In this document: piece by piece, positions 33,770-41,473 of the stretch
Layout of the letters: every line of letters begins with the position of its first letter
Numbering within the stretch: position 1 is the first letter of the stretch
Assembly: GCF_037996825.1 (NCBI RefSeq)
Contig: NZ_JBBNAC010000001.1
Location: 2,604,001-2,668,000, forward strand
DNA length: 64,000 nt
Reading direction: 5' to 3'
Source: Bdellovibrio sp. BCCA
GTDB taxonomy: Bacteria; Bdellovibrionota; Bdellovibrionia; Bdellovibrionales; Bdellovibrionaceae
The notes under the pieces: model-generated
Told to the model about the DNA's origin: nothing
What the model saw: the letters and a program-made list of their open reading frames with translations, nothing else
The model's database searches: none
Translations under genes and position numbers: made by a program

Positions 33770-34972
33770 ATGCGATTTATTGCCTTTCTTTTTGTATTCA
33801 CAGCAAGCTTAAACACCTGGGCCAACGGCAAGGCCTTTCTGGATCTTGAAGATGACGAAATTGTTTCTGTCTTTAACAAACCAGGGATGAACTGGAAAAA
33901 CTGCTCAGCAGATCCTGCGTGTCGTCCTATTGCGTGGCCTGATCGTGGTGCTGAGATCGAAGTTGTTTCTCCACCAAGAAAAATGAAAGTCGAAGATCCT
34001 TACACAGGCCAAATGCAAGATGAAGAGTACGTGCAAATCAAGTATCGCTACAAACGCACGGTGAAAGGCAAAGTCTACACTCAAGAAGGTCAAGGTTGGG
34101 TGGATGCGGCTTACGTGACTCAGAAAAAGAAAAATTCTTTTTACGGAAAAGTCGAAGCTCCAAAAGAATACTGCCTGCCTGGAACAAAAAATTCCGGTGG
34201 TCCCAAAGAAATTCAAAAGTCGTTAGAGCCTTTAGAAAAAACTTTATCCCATCGATCTGTGACTGCGGCCGCTGATGCCTTGAAGTCTCGCATCGGGGCT
34301 TGTGTTATTAATCCTAAAAATCCACCGAAAAACTTTGCTGCTGGAAATCCTTATGATGCTTACGTGCTTCCACAGTTAAGAAAATCCGGCGTTCCGCCTT
34401 TGACAAAGGAAGACGGCACAACCATGACAGAAAAAGATATGGTCGATATCGATGCTCTAGCACGCACTTTGTATGCAGAGATGGCTCGTTGTTATAAACA
34501 TGGTCTGCACTATCCAATGACCGTTGCAAAAATTGCTGTGAATCGTTCGTTGGCTACGGATCGTAAATCGGAATTTATCAAAGACGATCACAGTTCTCAC
34601 AAAGGACCTCTGGCCCGCGTTGTGACTTCTCCTTCACAGTTTTCGTTGTGGCTCAAGAAGATGGATGGCAAAACCAACAACAGTCTTTTGCAGGCTCTCT
34701 GCCCACCTTCAGATAAGACGAAATCTTTTTGGACAGGTTCAACACCTCCGCCTTATGAAACGAGTATTTGGGAAAACACTTTGCGTATTGCAACGGAAGC
34801 CGTGCTTTTTCCAAAACAATTCAACGCCCGCACAAGACAGGTAAAACAGTTTCATTACACTTCAGGCCTTAAAAGTTTTTACGGCATGAAACAAGTGTTT
34901 CCTTGGATCGAAGATCGCAAAGTTTCTAAAGATGCCTGTGTGCAAGTCTGGGACGAGGGGCGCAAGTCTTAA
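33770..34972 (+). CDS. Secreted SH3-SleB-like hydrolase candidate
   Basis: This 400-residue protein has a signal peptide (to about residue 19), then an SH3-like domain (about 28-122: VSVFNKPG, GAEIEVVSPP, EGQGWVDAAYV) of the type that binds cell wall. After a linker the C-terminal domain has IDALARTLYAEMARC (candidate catalytic Glu), AKIAVNRSLA and RVVTSPSQFSLW, the outline of SleB-type peptidoglycan hydrolases. The same outline occurs at 27434-28168. The combination fits a wall-binding hydrolase that could work on prey peptidoglycan. Motif evidence only. Confidence 0.7.
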   Translation: MRFIAFLFVFTASLNTWANGKAFLDLEDDEIVSVFNKPGMNWKNCSADPACRPIAWPDRGAEIEVVSPPRKMKVEDPYTGQMQDEEYVQIKYRYKRTVKGKVYTQEGQGWVDAAYVTQKKKNSFYGKVEAPKEYCLPGTKNSGGPKEIQKSLEPLEKTLSHRSVTAAADALKSRIGACVINPKNPPKNFAAGNPYDAYVLPQLRKSGVPPLTKEDGTTMTEKDMVDIDALARTLYAEMARCYKHGLHYPMTVAKIAVNRSLATDRKSEFIKDDHSSHKGPLARVVTSPSQFSLWLKKMDGKTNNSLLQALCPPSDKTKSFWTGSTPPPYETSIWENTLRIATEAVLFPKQFNARTRQVKQFHYTSGLKSFYGMKQVFPWIEDRKVSKDACVQVWDEGRKS

Positions 34973-35013
34973 AATATCTTGTCTGCCCTTGGAACATCGA
35001 TGAAAATCAATCC

Positions 35014-35520
35014 ATGACTCAAGAGCAATCTGGTTATGTATTTTTGATGGTTTGTGCAGACATTGGTGAAGCCCAGGTCGTTAAATCATTTCTTGAGTCG
35101 CAAGGTTTGCATCCACGAGTTCGGGATGAGCAAACCAGATCCGTGGCTCCGCACTTGGGACAGCTTCTTGGAAGACTAACGCTTGAAATCCCCGAGCACG
35201 AATTCATGGAAGCTTCTCACGCACTTGAAAGTCGTGAGCAAGATCGTCCATTAAAAATTGTCGAAGAATACGATGAGAACACTCAAGATTTGGCAAAGAA
35301 AGCTCTTTGGAACGCAATCTTAGGTTGTCTTCTAATTCCTGTTATTTGCAATTTTTATTCAATGTCATTGGGCTACCGAGTTTTACGCACCGAAGTTCCG
35401 TTGAGTGATAAAAGCCGCAAGCGTCTTATGTGGGCGGTGGTGTTTAACTCTTTAGCGTTTTATTTTTGGCTGACCATGGGGCCGAAGCTGCTTAAGACAT
35501 TTTTGCACAGAGGCTTTTAA
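35014..35520 (+). CDS. DUF2007-like protein with C-terminal membrane segments
   Basis: This 168-residue protein has an N-terminal domain (about 8-75) with the pattern ADIGEAQVVKSFLESQGLHPRVRDEQ and TLEIPEHEFMEASHAL, resembling the DUF2007 putative signal-transducing family that binds small ligands. It is followed by a charged helix and two hydrophobic segments (about 105-128 and 140-160). No strong SD is seen before the ATG. Its TAA shares a TTAA with the stop of the convergent STAS-like gene. Confidence 0.65.
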   Translation: MTQEQSGYVFLMVCADIGEAQVVKSFLESQGLHPRVRDEQTRSVAPHLGQLLGRLTLEIPEHEFMEASHALESREQDRPLKIVEEYDENTQDLAKKALWNAILGCLLIPVICNFYSMSLGYRVLRTEVPLSDKSRKRLMWAVVFNSLAFYFWLTMGPKLLKTFLHRGF

Positions 35521-36005
35521 TAATACTTGTCGAGGAAGCGGAAGTATTGGTCTTTGAAGATATCAAGTTCCATCTTATTGCCCTCCGAATCCTGCATCTC
35601 GGGAAAACTTAAAACGATTTTACCGTCATCGCTTTTTTTATATTCCAAATATTTTGTGTAGAGGACCATCGCATCCTCGCCCGTTCTTTCAGAGTAATAC
35701 GGCACAAAGAAACTTTCGATCTCCGCCTTGTCCGGCAGAAAACCTTCGACAAGATTCATTTGATTGATGAACGGACGCGGGCAATAGAACAGGCGCAAAC
35801 GCTGACATTGAATTCTGTGAATCCACGCGTGAAAATTGCGAATGCCCAAAGAGTTGATGCTCTTTAAATCCTTCAAATCGATATTGAGATCAAAATTAGG
35901 ATTTACTTCCACCCCATCAAGCGCCGACGCGTACTCGTTCAAACTGCCTCGAAGCAGAATGGTCGTGCATTTATCGCTAATGCTGAATGAGAGTTGAAGA
36001 GCCAT
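35517..36005 (-). CDS. STAS-like (anti-sigma antagonist fold) protein
   Basis: This 162-residue cytoplasmic protein has the core of a STAS domain: a first strand with TTILLRGSLNEY, then FDLNIDLKDLKSINSLGIRN, where the second Ser-x-x-Gly replaces the phosphorylated Ser region of SpoIIAA, and a following helix HAWIHRIQC. The C-terminal 60 residues are an extra charged part. No partner anti-sigma factor is adjacent. MlaB-like lipid transport or partner switching are both possible. Confidence 0.65.
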   Translation of the reverse strand: MALQLSFSISDKCTTILLRGSLNEYASALDGVEVNPNFDLNIDLKDLKSINSLGIRNFHAWIHRIQCQRLRLFYCPRPFINQMNLVEGFLPDKAEIESFFVPYYSERTGEDAMVLYTKYLEYKKSDDGKIVLSFPEMQDSEGNKMELDIFKDQYFRFLDKYY

Positions 36006-36162
36006 GATTCACCTTTGAAATTCGAAAACTTATCGGACATCGTCGCAGACATATTTAGAATCACAAAGCACAAAGTGCTGCTCGGTCGTAAGCCATTTAA
36101 AAAATATTTGAGAGTTGCTCAACTCTTCAAACCCAACTCGACCATCGTCATAGTTGAAAATG

Positions 36163-36194
36163 AAAAAGCCCCGGGGATTTCGCCCGAGGCTTTT
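36163..36194 (-). terminator. Intrinsic terminator of acnA
   Basis: On the minus strand AAAAGCCTCGGG pairs with CCCCGGGGCTTTT (12 bp with one G.U) and runs into T's. It lies 60 bp after the acnA stop, downstream of the hairpin repeat. Confidence 0.85.
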
Positions 36195-36201
36195 AGTTGA
36201 T

Positions 36202-36254
36202 GCTGCTTCAGCCTACGCGCCACAGGCGCTTCGGCTCTGCCGGCGTCCGCCGAC
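36202..36254 (-). repeat. Stop-anchored hairpin repeat, acnA copy
   Basis: One base after the acnA TAA the minus strand reads TCGGCGGACGCCGGCAGAGC, then the hairpin AGCC-GAA-GCGCC-TGT-GGCGC-GTA-GGCT and GAAGCAGC. About 45 of 51 bases match the hutH copy. A separate terminator follows, so this element is not itself needed for termination. Confidence 0.85.
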
Positions 36255-38516
36255 TTACAGACCGCGGATCAAGTTCAAGGCACTTCCTGCGCGGAACCAT
36301 TTCAATTGTTCTGCGTTGTAAGTGTGTTTCAACTCGATGGATTCAGTCGAACCGTCTTGGTGCTTGATGTTCATCTTCACTGGTTTACCAGGAGCAAGAT
36401 CTTTCAAGTCCACAAGGCTCACAGTGTCAGCTTCTTGGATTTTGTCGTAATCTTTTGGATTTGCGAACGTCAAAGCAAGAACACCTTGTTTTTTCAAGTT
36501 TGTTTCGTGGATACGAGCGAATGATTTTGTGATCACAGCTGTGCAACCCAAGAATCTTGGAGACATCGCTGCGTGCTCACGAGAAGAACCTTCACCGTAG
36601 TTTTCGTCACCGATGATCACCCAGCCTTTATGAGCTTTTTGATATTGGCGAGCGATTTGTGCGAACTCAAGACCTGTTTGACCCGTCAAAAGGTTTTTAC
36701 CTTTGCCGATCTCACCTGTGAATGCGTTATCCGCACCCAACAACATGTTGTTAGAGATGTTGTCCAAGTGACCACGGTAGTTCAACCATTTACCACCCGG
36801 AGAGATATGATCTGTCGTGCACTTCCCTTTTGCTTTTGCAAGTACGAGGTTATCAACGAAGTCTTTACCATCCCATTTTGTGAATGGAGAAAGAAGTTGA
36901 AGACGCTCAGAAGTTGGGCTCACTGCCACTTGCGCCTGAGCACCTGCTGGTTTTTGGTAACCTTCAGTATCAGGGATGAAACCTTTTGCAGGAAGTTCTG
37001 GAGCTACTGGAGCTTGCAACTTCACTTTGCCTTTAGGTCCTTCAAGCTCATCAGTCGCAGGGTTGAAATCCAAACGGCCTGCAAGACCCAACGCCATCAC
37101 GATTTCAGGAGAACCGATGAACGCCAAAGTTTCTGGGTTCGCATCGTTACGTGCGCGGAAGTTACGGTTGAAAGAAGTCACGATCGTGTTTTTCTCGCCT
37201 GTCTTCACATCATCACGTTTCCATTGACCGATGCAAGGTCCACAAGCGTTTGCAAGAACTGTTGCGCCCACTTCGTTGAATGTCGCCATTTGACCGTCGC
37301 GCTCGATCGTTTTTTGGATTTGTGTAGAACCCGGAGAAACCAAGAACGGTTGATTCATTTTCACGCCGATATCCATAGCTTGTTTTGCTACGAATGCAGC
37401 TCTGCCAATATCTTCGTAAGAAGAGTTTGTGCAAGAACCGATCAATGCAGAAGAAATCTTAACTGTATAACCTTTCTCTGCCACTTCTTTTTTAAGAGCC
37501 GAGATAGGGCGAGCCAAGTCTGGAGTGTGAGGACCCACAAGGTGTGGCTCCAACGCAGACAAATCGATTTCGTAAACTTCGTCGAAGTATTTGCCTGGAT
37601 TTGCAATCACGTCAGCATCCGCAGACAAGATGTCTTTGTGAGCATCCGCAATTTTAGAAAGCTCATCACGGCCTGTTGATTTCAAGTAAGCGCCCATGCG
37701 CTCATCGTATGGGAATACAGAGCAAGTTGCACCCAACTCAGCACCCATGTTTGTGATTGTAGCTTTACCTGTGCAAGAGATCGAAGAAGTGCCTTCACCG
37801 AAGTACTCAACGATTTTATCTGTTCCACCTTTAACAGTTAGCATTCCGCAAAGTTTCAAGATCACGTCTTTTGCAGAAGCCCAGCCGCCCAATTTTCCTT
37901 TAAGGTGCACACCGATCAATTTTGGATTTTTAACTTCCCAAGGAAGTCCTACCATTACGTCAGAAGCGTCAGATCCACCAACACCCACTGCACACATACC
38001 CAAACCACCCGCATTCGGAGTGTGAGAGTCTGTACCGATCATCAAACCACCTGGGAACGCGTAGTTCTCAAGAATAACTTGGTGAATGATACCCGCGCCT
38101 GGTCTCCAGAAGCCGATGTTGTAACGAGAAGACGTTGTCGCCAAGAATTCAAAAACTTCTTTGTTCGACATGTTCGATGCATTCATGTCTGCATCTTTAC
38201 CTTTGTAAGCTTGGATCAAGTGATCGCAGTGAACTGTTGAAGGAACGGCTGCTTCATCTTTTCCAGCAAGCATGAATTGCAACAAAGCCATTTGTGCTGT
38301 CGCATCTTGCATTGCTACACGGTCTGGTCTTAACAACAAGAAACTTTCGCCACGAACCAACTCTTGGTTTTGTGGATCATCCAAGTGACCGAACAAGATT
38401 TTTTCCGCCAAAGTCAAAGGGCGGTTCAAACGATTGCGAACGACAGCCAATCTTTCTGCTGTCTTTTTGTAAACGTTCTGTACCATTTCTGGTGACGTTT
38501 CGATTTTAGAAGCCAT
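36255..38516 (-). CDS. acnA: Aconitate hydratase (mitochondrial type)
   Basis: This 753-residue TCA-cycle enzyme isomerises citrate to isocitrate through a [4Fe-4S] cluster. Its three cluster cysteines lie in GSCTNSS and [11 protein letters not shown]; the substrate-binding segments [13 protein letters not shown] and [14 protein letters not shown] are intact. Length of about 750 and the HCDHLIQAY start match the eukaryotic-mitochondrial type rather than the longer AcnA/IRP type, so the symbol is used loosely. It is monocistronic, followed by the hairpin repeat and a terminator. Confidence 0.95.
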   Translation of the reverse strand: MASKIETSPEMVQNVYKKTAERLAVVRNRLNRPLTLAEKILFGHLDDPQNQELVRGESFLLLRPDRVAMQDATAQMALLQFMLAGKDEAAVPSTVHCDHLIQAYKGKDADMNASNMSNKEVFEFLATTSSRYNIGFWRPGAGIIHQVILENYAFPGGLMIGTDSHTPNAGGLGMCAVGVGGSDASDVMVGLPWEVKNPKLIGVHLKGKLGGWASAKDVILKLCGMLTVKGGTDKIVEYFGEGTSSISCTGKATITNMGAELGATCSVFPYDERMGAYLKSTGRDELSKIADAHKDILSADADVIANPGKYFDEVYEIDLSALEPHLVGPHTPDLARPISALKKEVAEKGYTVKISSALIGSCTNSSYEDIGRAAFVAKQAMDIGVKMNQPFLVSPGSTQIQKTIERDGQMATFNEVGATVLANACGPCIGQWKRDDVKTGEKNTIVTSFNRNFRARNDANPETLAFIGSPEIVMALGLAGRLDFNPATDELEGPKGKVKLQAPVAPELPAKGFIPDTEGYQKPAGAQAQVAVSPTSERLQLLSPFTKWDGKDFVDNLVLAKAKGKCTTDHISPGGKWLNYRGHLDNISNNMLLGADNAFTGEIGKGKNLLTGQTGLEFAQIARQYQKAHKGWVIIGDENYGEGSSREHAAMSPRFLGCTAVITKSFARIHETNLKKQGVLALTFANPKDYDKIQEADTVSLVDLKDLAPGKPVKMNIKHQDGSTESIELKHTYNAEQLKWFRAGSALNLIRGL

Positions 38517-38623
38517 TGTTATTGCCTTTCTTTGAAGAACGCCCCATCCTAATGAAAATCAGTTGAAAGCTCAATAAAAATGCCATGATGGCGTCTTTCG
38601 ATGGACCCACGGCGCGAGGCATA

Positions 38624-39340
38624 ATGGACTTAAGGCTTTTTAAGAACATCGTCATTCTCACCGGGGCTGGAATCTCAGCTGAGAGCGGCATTCGCACGTT
38701 TCGCGACCAAGACGGACTTTGGGAGGAGCATCAAATTGAAGATGTCGCCACTCCTGAAGCTTTTGCTCGAGATCCCGTTCTTGTTCAGCGCTTCTACAAC
38801 ATGAGACGTGCTCAACTGAAGGACACGAAAATCCAGCCGAACGCCGCTCATTTGGCTCTCGCAGAATTGGAACGCCAGTGGGAGGGGAACTTTCTGCTGG
38901 TCACTCAAAATGTCGACAACCTCCATCGACGCGCAGGCTCTAAAAATCTTTTGCACATGCACGGGCGCTTGGACCGTGTTTTCTGTTTGCACTGTGATGA
39001 GCATTTCGAATGGACCGAAGATCTTGCGGTGGATGAACCCTGCCTACATTGTGGGCGAAAAGGCGGAGTGAGGCCCGATATCGTTTGGTTTGGCGAGATG
39101 CCCCATCACATGGAGGAAATCTACAACGCCCTCGACAAGGCCGATTATTTTGTTTCTATCGGCACGAGTGGAAACGTCTATCCCGCCGCCGGTTTCGTAA
39201 GACTTGCGTGGAAAGCCAAAAAAATCGAAATCAATCTCAAAGACACAGAAATTTCGTCAGCCTTCGAACAACATTTCATAGGACCCGCTTCAGAAGAGGT
39301 CCCACGTTTTATCAAAGAATTTTTGGGGTCCGAATCCTGA
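38624..39340 (+). CDS. Sirtuin NAD-dependent protein deacylase (CobB-like)
   Basis: The ATG at 38624 follows GAGG closely; an earlier ATG at 38585 has no SD. The 238-residue protein removes acyl groups from lysine using NAD+. It has ILTGAGISAESGIRTFRDQDGLW, TQNVDNLHRRAG with the NAD-binding Asn-Asp, the catalytic His in MHGRLDRVFC, and two zinc CxxC pairs (CLHC near residue 113 and CLHC near 137). It lacks the Tyr-x-x-Arg desuccinylase pair that I would expect in CobB/SIRT5 types near PEAFARDP, so deacetylation is likelier. It is monocistronic. Confidence 0.92.
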   Translation: MDLRLFKNIVILTGAGISAESGIRTFRDQDGLWEEHQIEDVATPEAFARDPVLVQRFYNMRRAQLKDTKIQPNAAHLALAELERQWEGNFLLVTQNVDNLHRRAGSKNLLHMHGRLDRVFCLHCDEHFEWTEDLAVDEPCLHCGRKGGVRPDIVWFGEMPHHMEEIYNALDKADYFVSIGTSGNVYPAAGFVRLAWKAKKIEINLKDTEISSAFEQHFIGPASEEVPRFIKEFLGSES

Positions 39341-39427
39341 TCCTCTGCAGGGTATAAAATACAGCCTATTTGAGTTCAGCAGCGGTCTTATTGTTGAATA
39401 ACCGCCTCCTTATCAATTTTATTGAAA

Positions 39428-39448
39428 AATACGTCAAATTGACGTATT
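39428..39448. promoter_or_regulatory. Palindromic operator of the toxin-antitoxin pair
   Basis: AATACGTCA-AAT-TGACGTATT is a perfect 9-bp inverted repeat with a 3-nt centre, 16 bp upstream of the toxin start and overlapping the probable transcription start region. Autoregulation by the HTH antitoxin is the normal use of such a site. Confidence 0.75.
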
Positions 39449-39464
39449 AGTTAAGGAGAGCTTG

Positions 39465-39737
39465 GTGACTCGAGTTTTGTATTCGCGGCTGTTCGAAAAG
39501 CAGATAGAAAAAGTACCGGCATATATTCAATCAAAAGTAGAGGCATGGACTTTCTCAGTTACTAATTTTGGAATTCACGAAACGGCTAAAAATCCGGATC
39601 TTCACGATGAGCCCTTAAAAGGAAATCGAATAGGACAACGCTCAGTTCGCCTAACTAAGGCATATCGGCTTAGTTACCGCATCATTGAAGACAGAGTCCT
39701 TATAGAACTATTGGAGGTTCACAAACATGACTACTAA
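39465..39737 (+). CDS. higB: RelE/HigB-type toxin
   Basis: Start GTG at 39465 with AAGGAG 6 nt before it. The 90-residue protein reads RVLYSRLFEKQIEKVPAYIQ, then a helix-rich middle, then GQRSVRLTKAYRLSYRII and VLIELLEVHKHDY, the beta-sheet and basic surface of RelE-fold mRNA interferases; the closing Glu-Val-His-Lys-His-x-Tyr is as in HigB. It likely cuts mRNA at the ribosome. Toxin-first order with the HTH antitoxin overlapping by 11 bp is the HigBA arrangement. Confidence 0.85.
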   Translation: MTRVLYSRLFEKQIEKVPAYIQSKVEAWTFSVTNFGIHETAKNPDLHDEPLKGNRIGQRSVRLTKAYRLSYRIIEDRVLIELLEVHKHDY

Positions 39738-40047
39738 AAGAAAAACCAAAAGAGAAGATGCGTTGACGATGTTAGAACGAAAATTCGGCCGACTCAGTGT
39801 TGCGGAATTCTTGTGGGCTTGGCGTGTAGGTGACGAAATGAGCCAAAAACAGTTTGCAAAAAAACTCGGCATATCTGTGCAAAGTCTGTGTGATTTGGAA
39901 AAGGGAAGACGCATTCCCTCCCCAGCCCGTGCAGCGAAAATCGCTAAAAAACTGGGCTACTCAGAGCCAGCATTAATTATGATAGCCCTGAGAGACTCAC
40001 TTCATGCCGCCGGTTTTAATTACAAAGTCACAATCGAAAGCGCCTAA
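39727..40047 (+). CDS. higA: HigA-type antitoxin with XRE helix-turn-helix
   Basis: This 106-residue protein overlaps the toxin gene by 11 bp. Residues about 38-90 are an XRE helix-turn-helix: MSQKQFAKKLGISVQSLCDLEKGRR with the recognition helix QSLCDLEKG. It should neutralise the toxin and, with it, repress from the palindrome upstream. The N-terminal ~35 residues are basic and could be the toxin-binding part. No SD beyond the overlap is needed. Confidence 0.85.
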   Translation: MTTKRKTKREDALTMLERKFGRLSVAEFLWAWRVGDEMSQKQFAKKLGISVQSLCDLEKGRRIPSPARAAKIAKKLGYSEPALIMIALRDSLHAAGFNYKVTIESA

Positions 40048-40050
40048 CGA

Positions 40051-40197
40051 TTACCAACCAGAATAACAACGGCTGGATGTGATGACTTGGTCGGCTTGCA
40101 TGTAACGATCATAAGCAAAATATTTTTGGCAATTGTCTTTCGCCGCAAAAGCTGAAGACGCTAACAACAAAGTTAAACTCGCAAGAATTAAACGCAT
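40051..40197 (-). CDS. Small secreted peptide of 48 residues
   Basis: The ATG at 40197 follows GGGAG at a good distance; the longer frame to 40296 has no SD. The product is a signal peptide (MRLILASLTLLLASSAFAA) plus a 29-residue mature part with two Cys (NCQKYFAYD and SRCYSGW) likely to form one disulphide. No family recognised. The short mature peptide may act outside or in the periplasm. Confidence 0.55.
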   Translation of the reverse strand: MRLILASLTLLLASSAFAAKDNCQKYFAYDRYMQADQVITSSRCYSGW

Positions 40198-40305
40198 AGG
40201 TTTCTCCCTTTTTTTAGAAGAGAGAAACCTAAACCTAAAGATAAAACTTTTGAAAGCCAAACACTTCGTCACTTCCGACGGAAAACGAAAACTCACTGAG
40301 AAAAT

Positions 40306-40857
40306 TTAATATCCCGGAGCTCCCGCTTCGGGCTCTCCTTTTTTATGTTCCTGGAAAAGAGACAAATATTCACCGTAGCCTTCTTTTTCTAAATCCTTCA
40401 CAGGAATAAAACGCAGTGCTGCTGAATTCATACAATAGCGTTTGTGATCAGGGCCGGGACCGTCGTTAAAAAGATGTCCTAAGTGAGAATCCCCTAACTT
40501 GCTGCGAACTTCCGTTCGTGGCAAAGAAAGTTGAGTGTCCACTTTGGTTGTGATGTGTTCGGCTTCCAAAGGCCTTGTGAAGCTCGGCCATCCTGTCCCT
40601 GAATCGTATTTGTCTTTGGAACTAAAAAGAGGTTCGCCCGAAACAATGTCCACGTAAATGCCCTCTTCTTTGTTGTCCCAATATTTATTGTTAAAAGGTC
40701 TTTCCGTTCCCTCCATCTGAGTCACTTCGTATTGCAATGAATTGAGTTGTCGCTTTAAGACGGATGGATCCGGTTTGTGATAGTGAGAGAAATCTTTGCT
40801 CATAACCACTCCTCCGAGGCCCCACAACAGGCCTGCCGTTAGAAAAAAGGTTTTCAT
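40306..40857 (-). CDS. msrB: Periplasmic peptide-methionine (R)-S-oxide reductase
   Basis: The ATG at 40857 with GAGGTG gives a 183-residue precursor with a signal peptide of about 20 residues (to VVMS). MsrB motifs are intact: [46 protein letters not shown], and catalytic Cys142 in [11 protein letters not shown]. The two zinc-binding CxxC pairs found in many MsrB are missing. The reductase would repair methionine-R-sulfoxides outside the cytoplasm, for example during predation. The usual resolving Cys is not obvious, so another thiol partner is needed. Confidence 0.92.
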   Translation of the reverse strand: MKTFFLTAGLLWGLGGVVMSKDFSHYHKPDPSVLKRQLNSLQYEVTQMEGTERPFNNKYWDNKEEGIYVDIVSGEPLFSSKDKYDSGTGWPSFTRPLEAEHITTKVDTQLSLPRTEVRSKLGDSHLGHLFNDGPGPDHKRYCMNSAALRFIPVKDLEKEGYGEYLSLFQEHKKGEPEAGAPGY

Positions 40858-40921
40858 AAACACCTCGCATATTTCATTATATCTGTTTGATTTTGAGCAG
40901 GGTTTATATAAGCTCTGATTT

Positions 40922-41467
40922 ATGAAAGCTTTTTTGATTTTATTTTTATTATTTCCATTCGTAAGCCTTGCTGAGACTGTCATTCCACAAGGAAAATTTC
41001 TGCGCTCTTGTTACGTTGATGACTCCGATGCACTTCAAACTTTGCTCAACGCAGAGAATGAACTTTGGACAATCACGCACACAGCTTTTGAAGAAGAGAA
41101 CTGCCAAACTCCGTACATCATTTACGAAGTAAAATATAAATCGGCTGTTCAAGATAAAAACCTGGATATGGCGACTCTTGAAGCTTCCTACACGCCTCTT
41201 TCGGAAATCGTGAGCGAAGCCCTTAATCAGATCGGCTTCTGCGGTTTTGTAGATTGGAAAACGAATGAAAAGAAAGTCGTCACAGGACGCACTTGTGATG
41301 ATTTTTTCCAACCGCGTGAAGGAGAAATTCTTTACAACATCTTTGATCTGAAAGCCGATGGCGACAAAATAAATTTATTCTTAGGAATACCGACATCTTC
41401 TAAAAACGGCAAAACGGCGGAGCGCCGTTTTGATAAGTTGGATCCAAGATTTTACGTTAAGCAATAG
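40922..41467 (+). CDS. Hypothetical secreted protein
   Basis: This 181-residue protein has a signal peptide ([18 protein letters not shown]). The mature part has paired Cys (RSCYVDD, ENCQTPY, GFCGFVD, RTCDDFF) and a beta-rich second half with [15 protein letters not shown]. No family recognised and no clear SD. It diverges from msrB and converges with batD 6 bp away. Confidence 0.6.
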   Translation: MKAFLILFLLFPFVSLAETVIPQGKFLRSCYVDDSDALQTLLNAENELWTITHTAFEEENCQTPYIIYEVKYKSAVQDKNLDMATLEASYTPLSEIVSEALNQIGFCGFVDWKTNEKKVVTGRTCDDFFQPREGEILYNIFDLKADGDKINLFLGIPTSSKNGKTAERRFDKLDPRFYVKQ

Positions 41468-41473
41468 TGGAAG

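Noticed and set aside
35994-36200. 68-codon plus-strand frame across the STAS-like start and acnA terminator
   Set aside because: It begins inside the STAS-like gene, runs through the terminator hairpin and has no SD or recognisable sequence.
36573-37679. 368-codon plus-strand open frame
   Set aside because: It lies wholly antisense to acnA, whose protein matches aconitase along its length; the antisense frame has no SD and no family resemblance.
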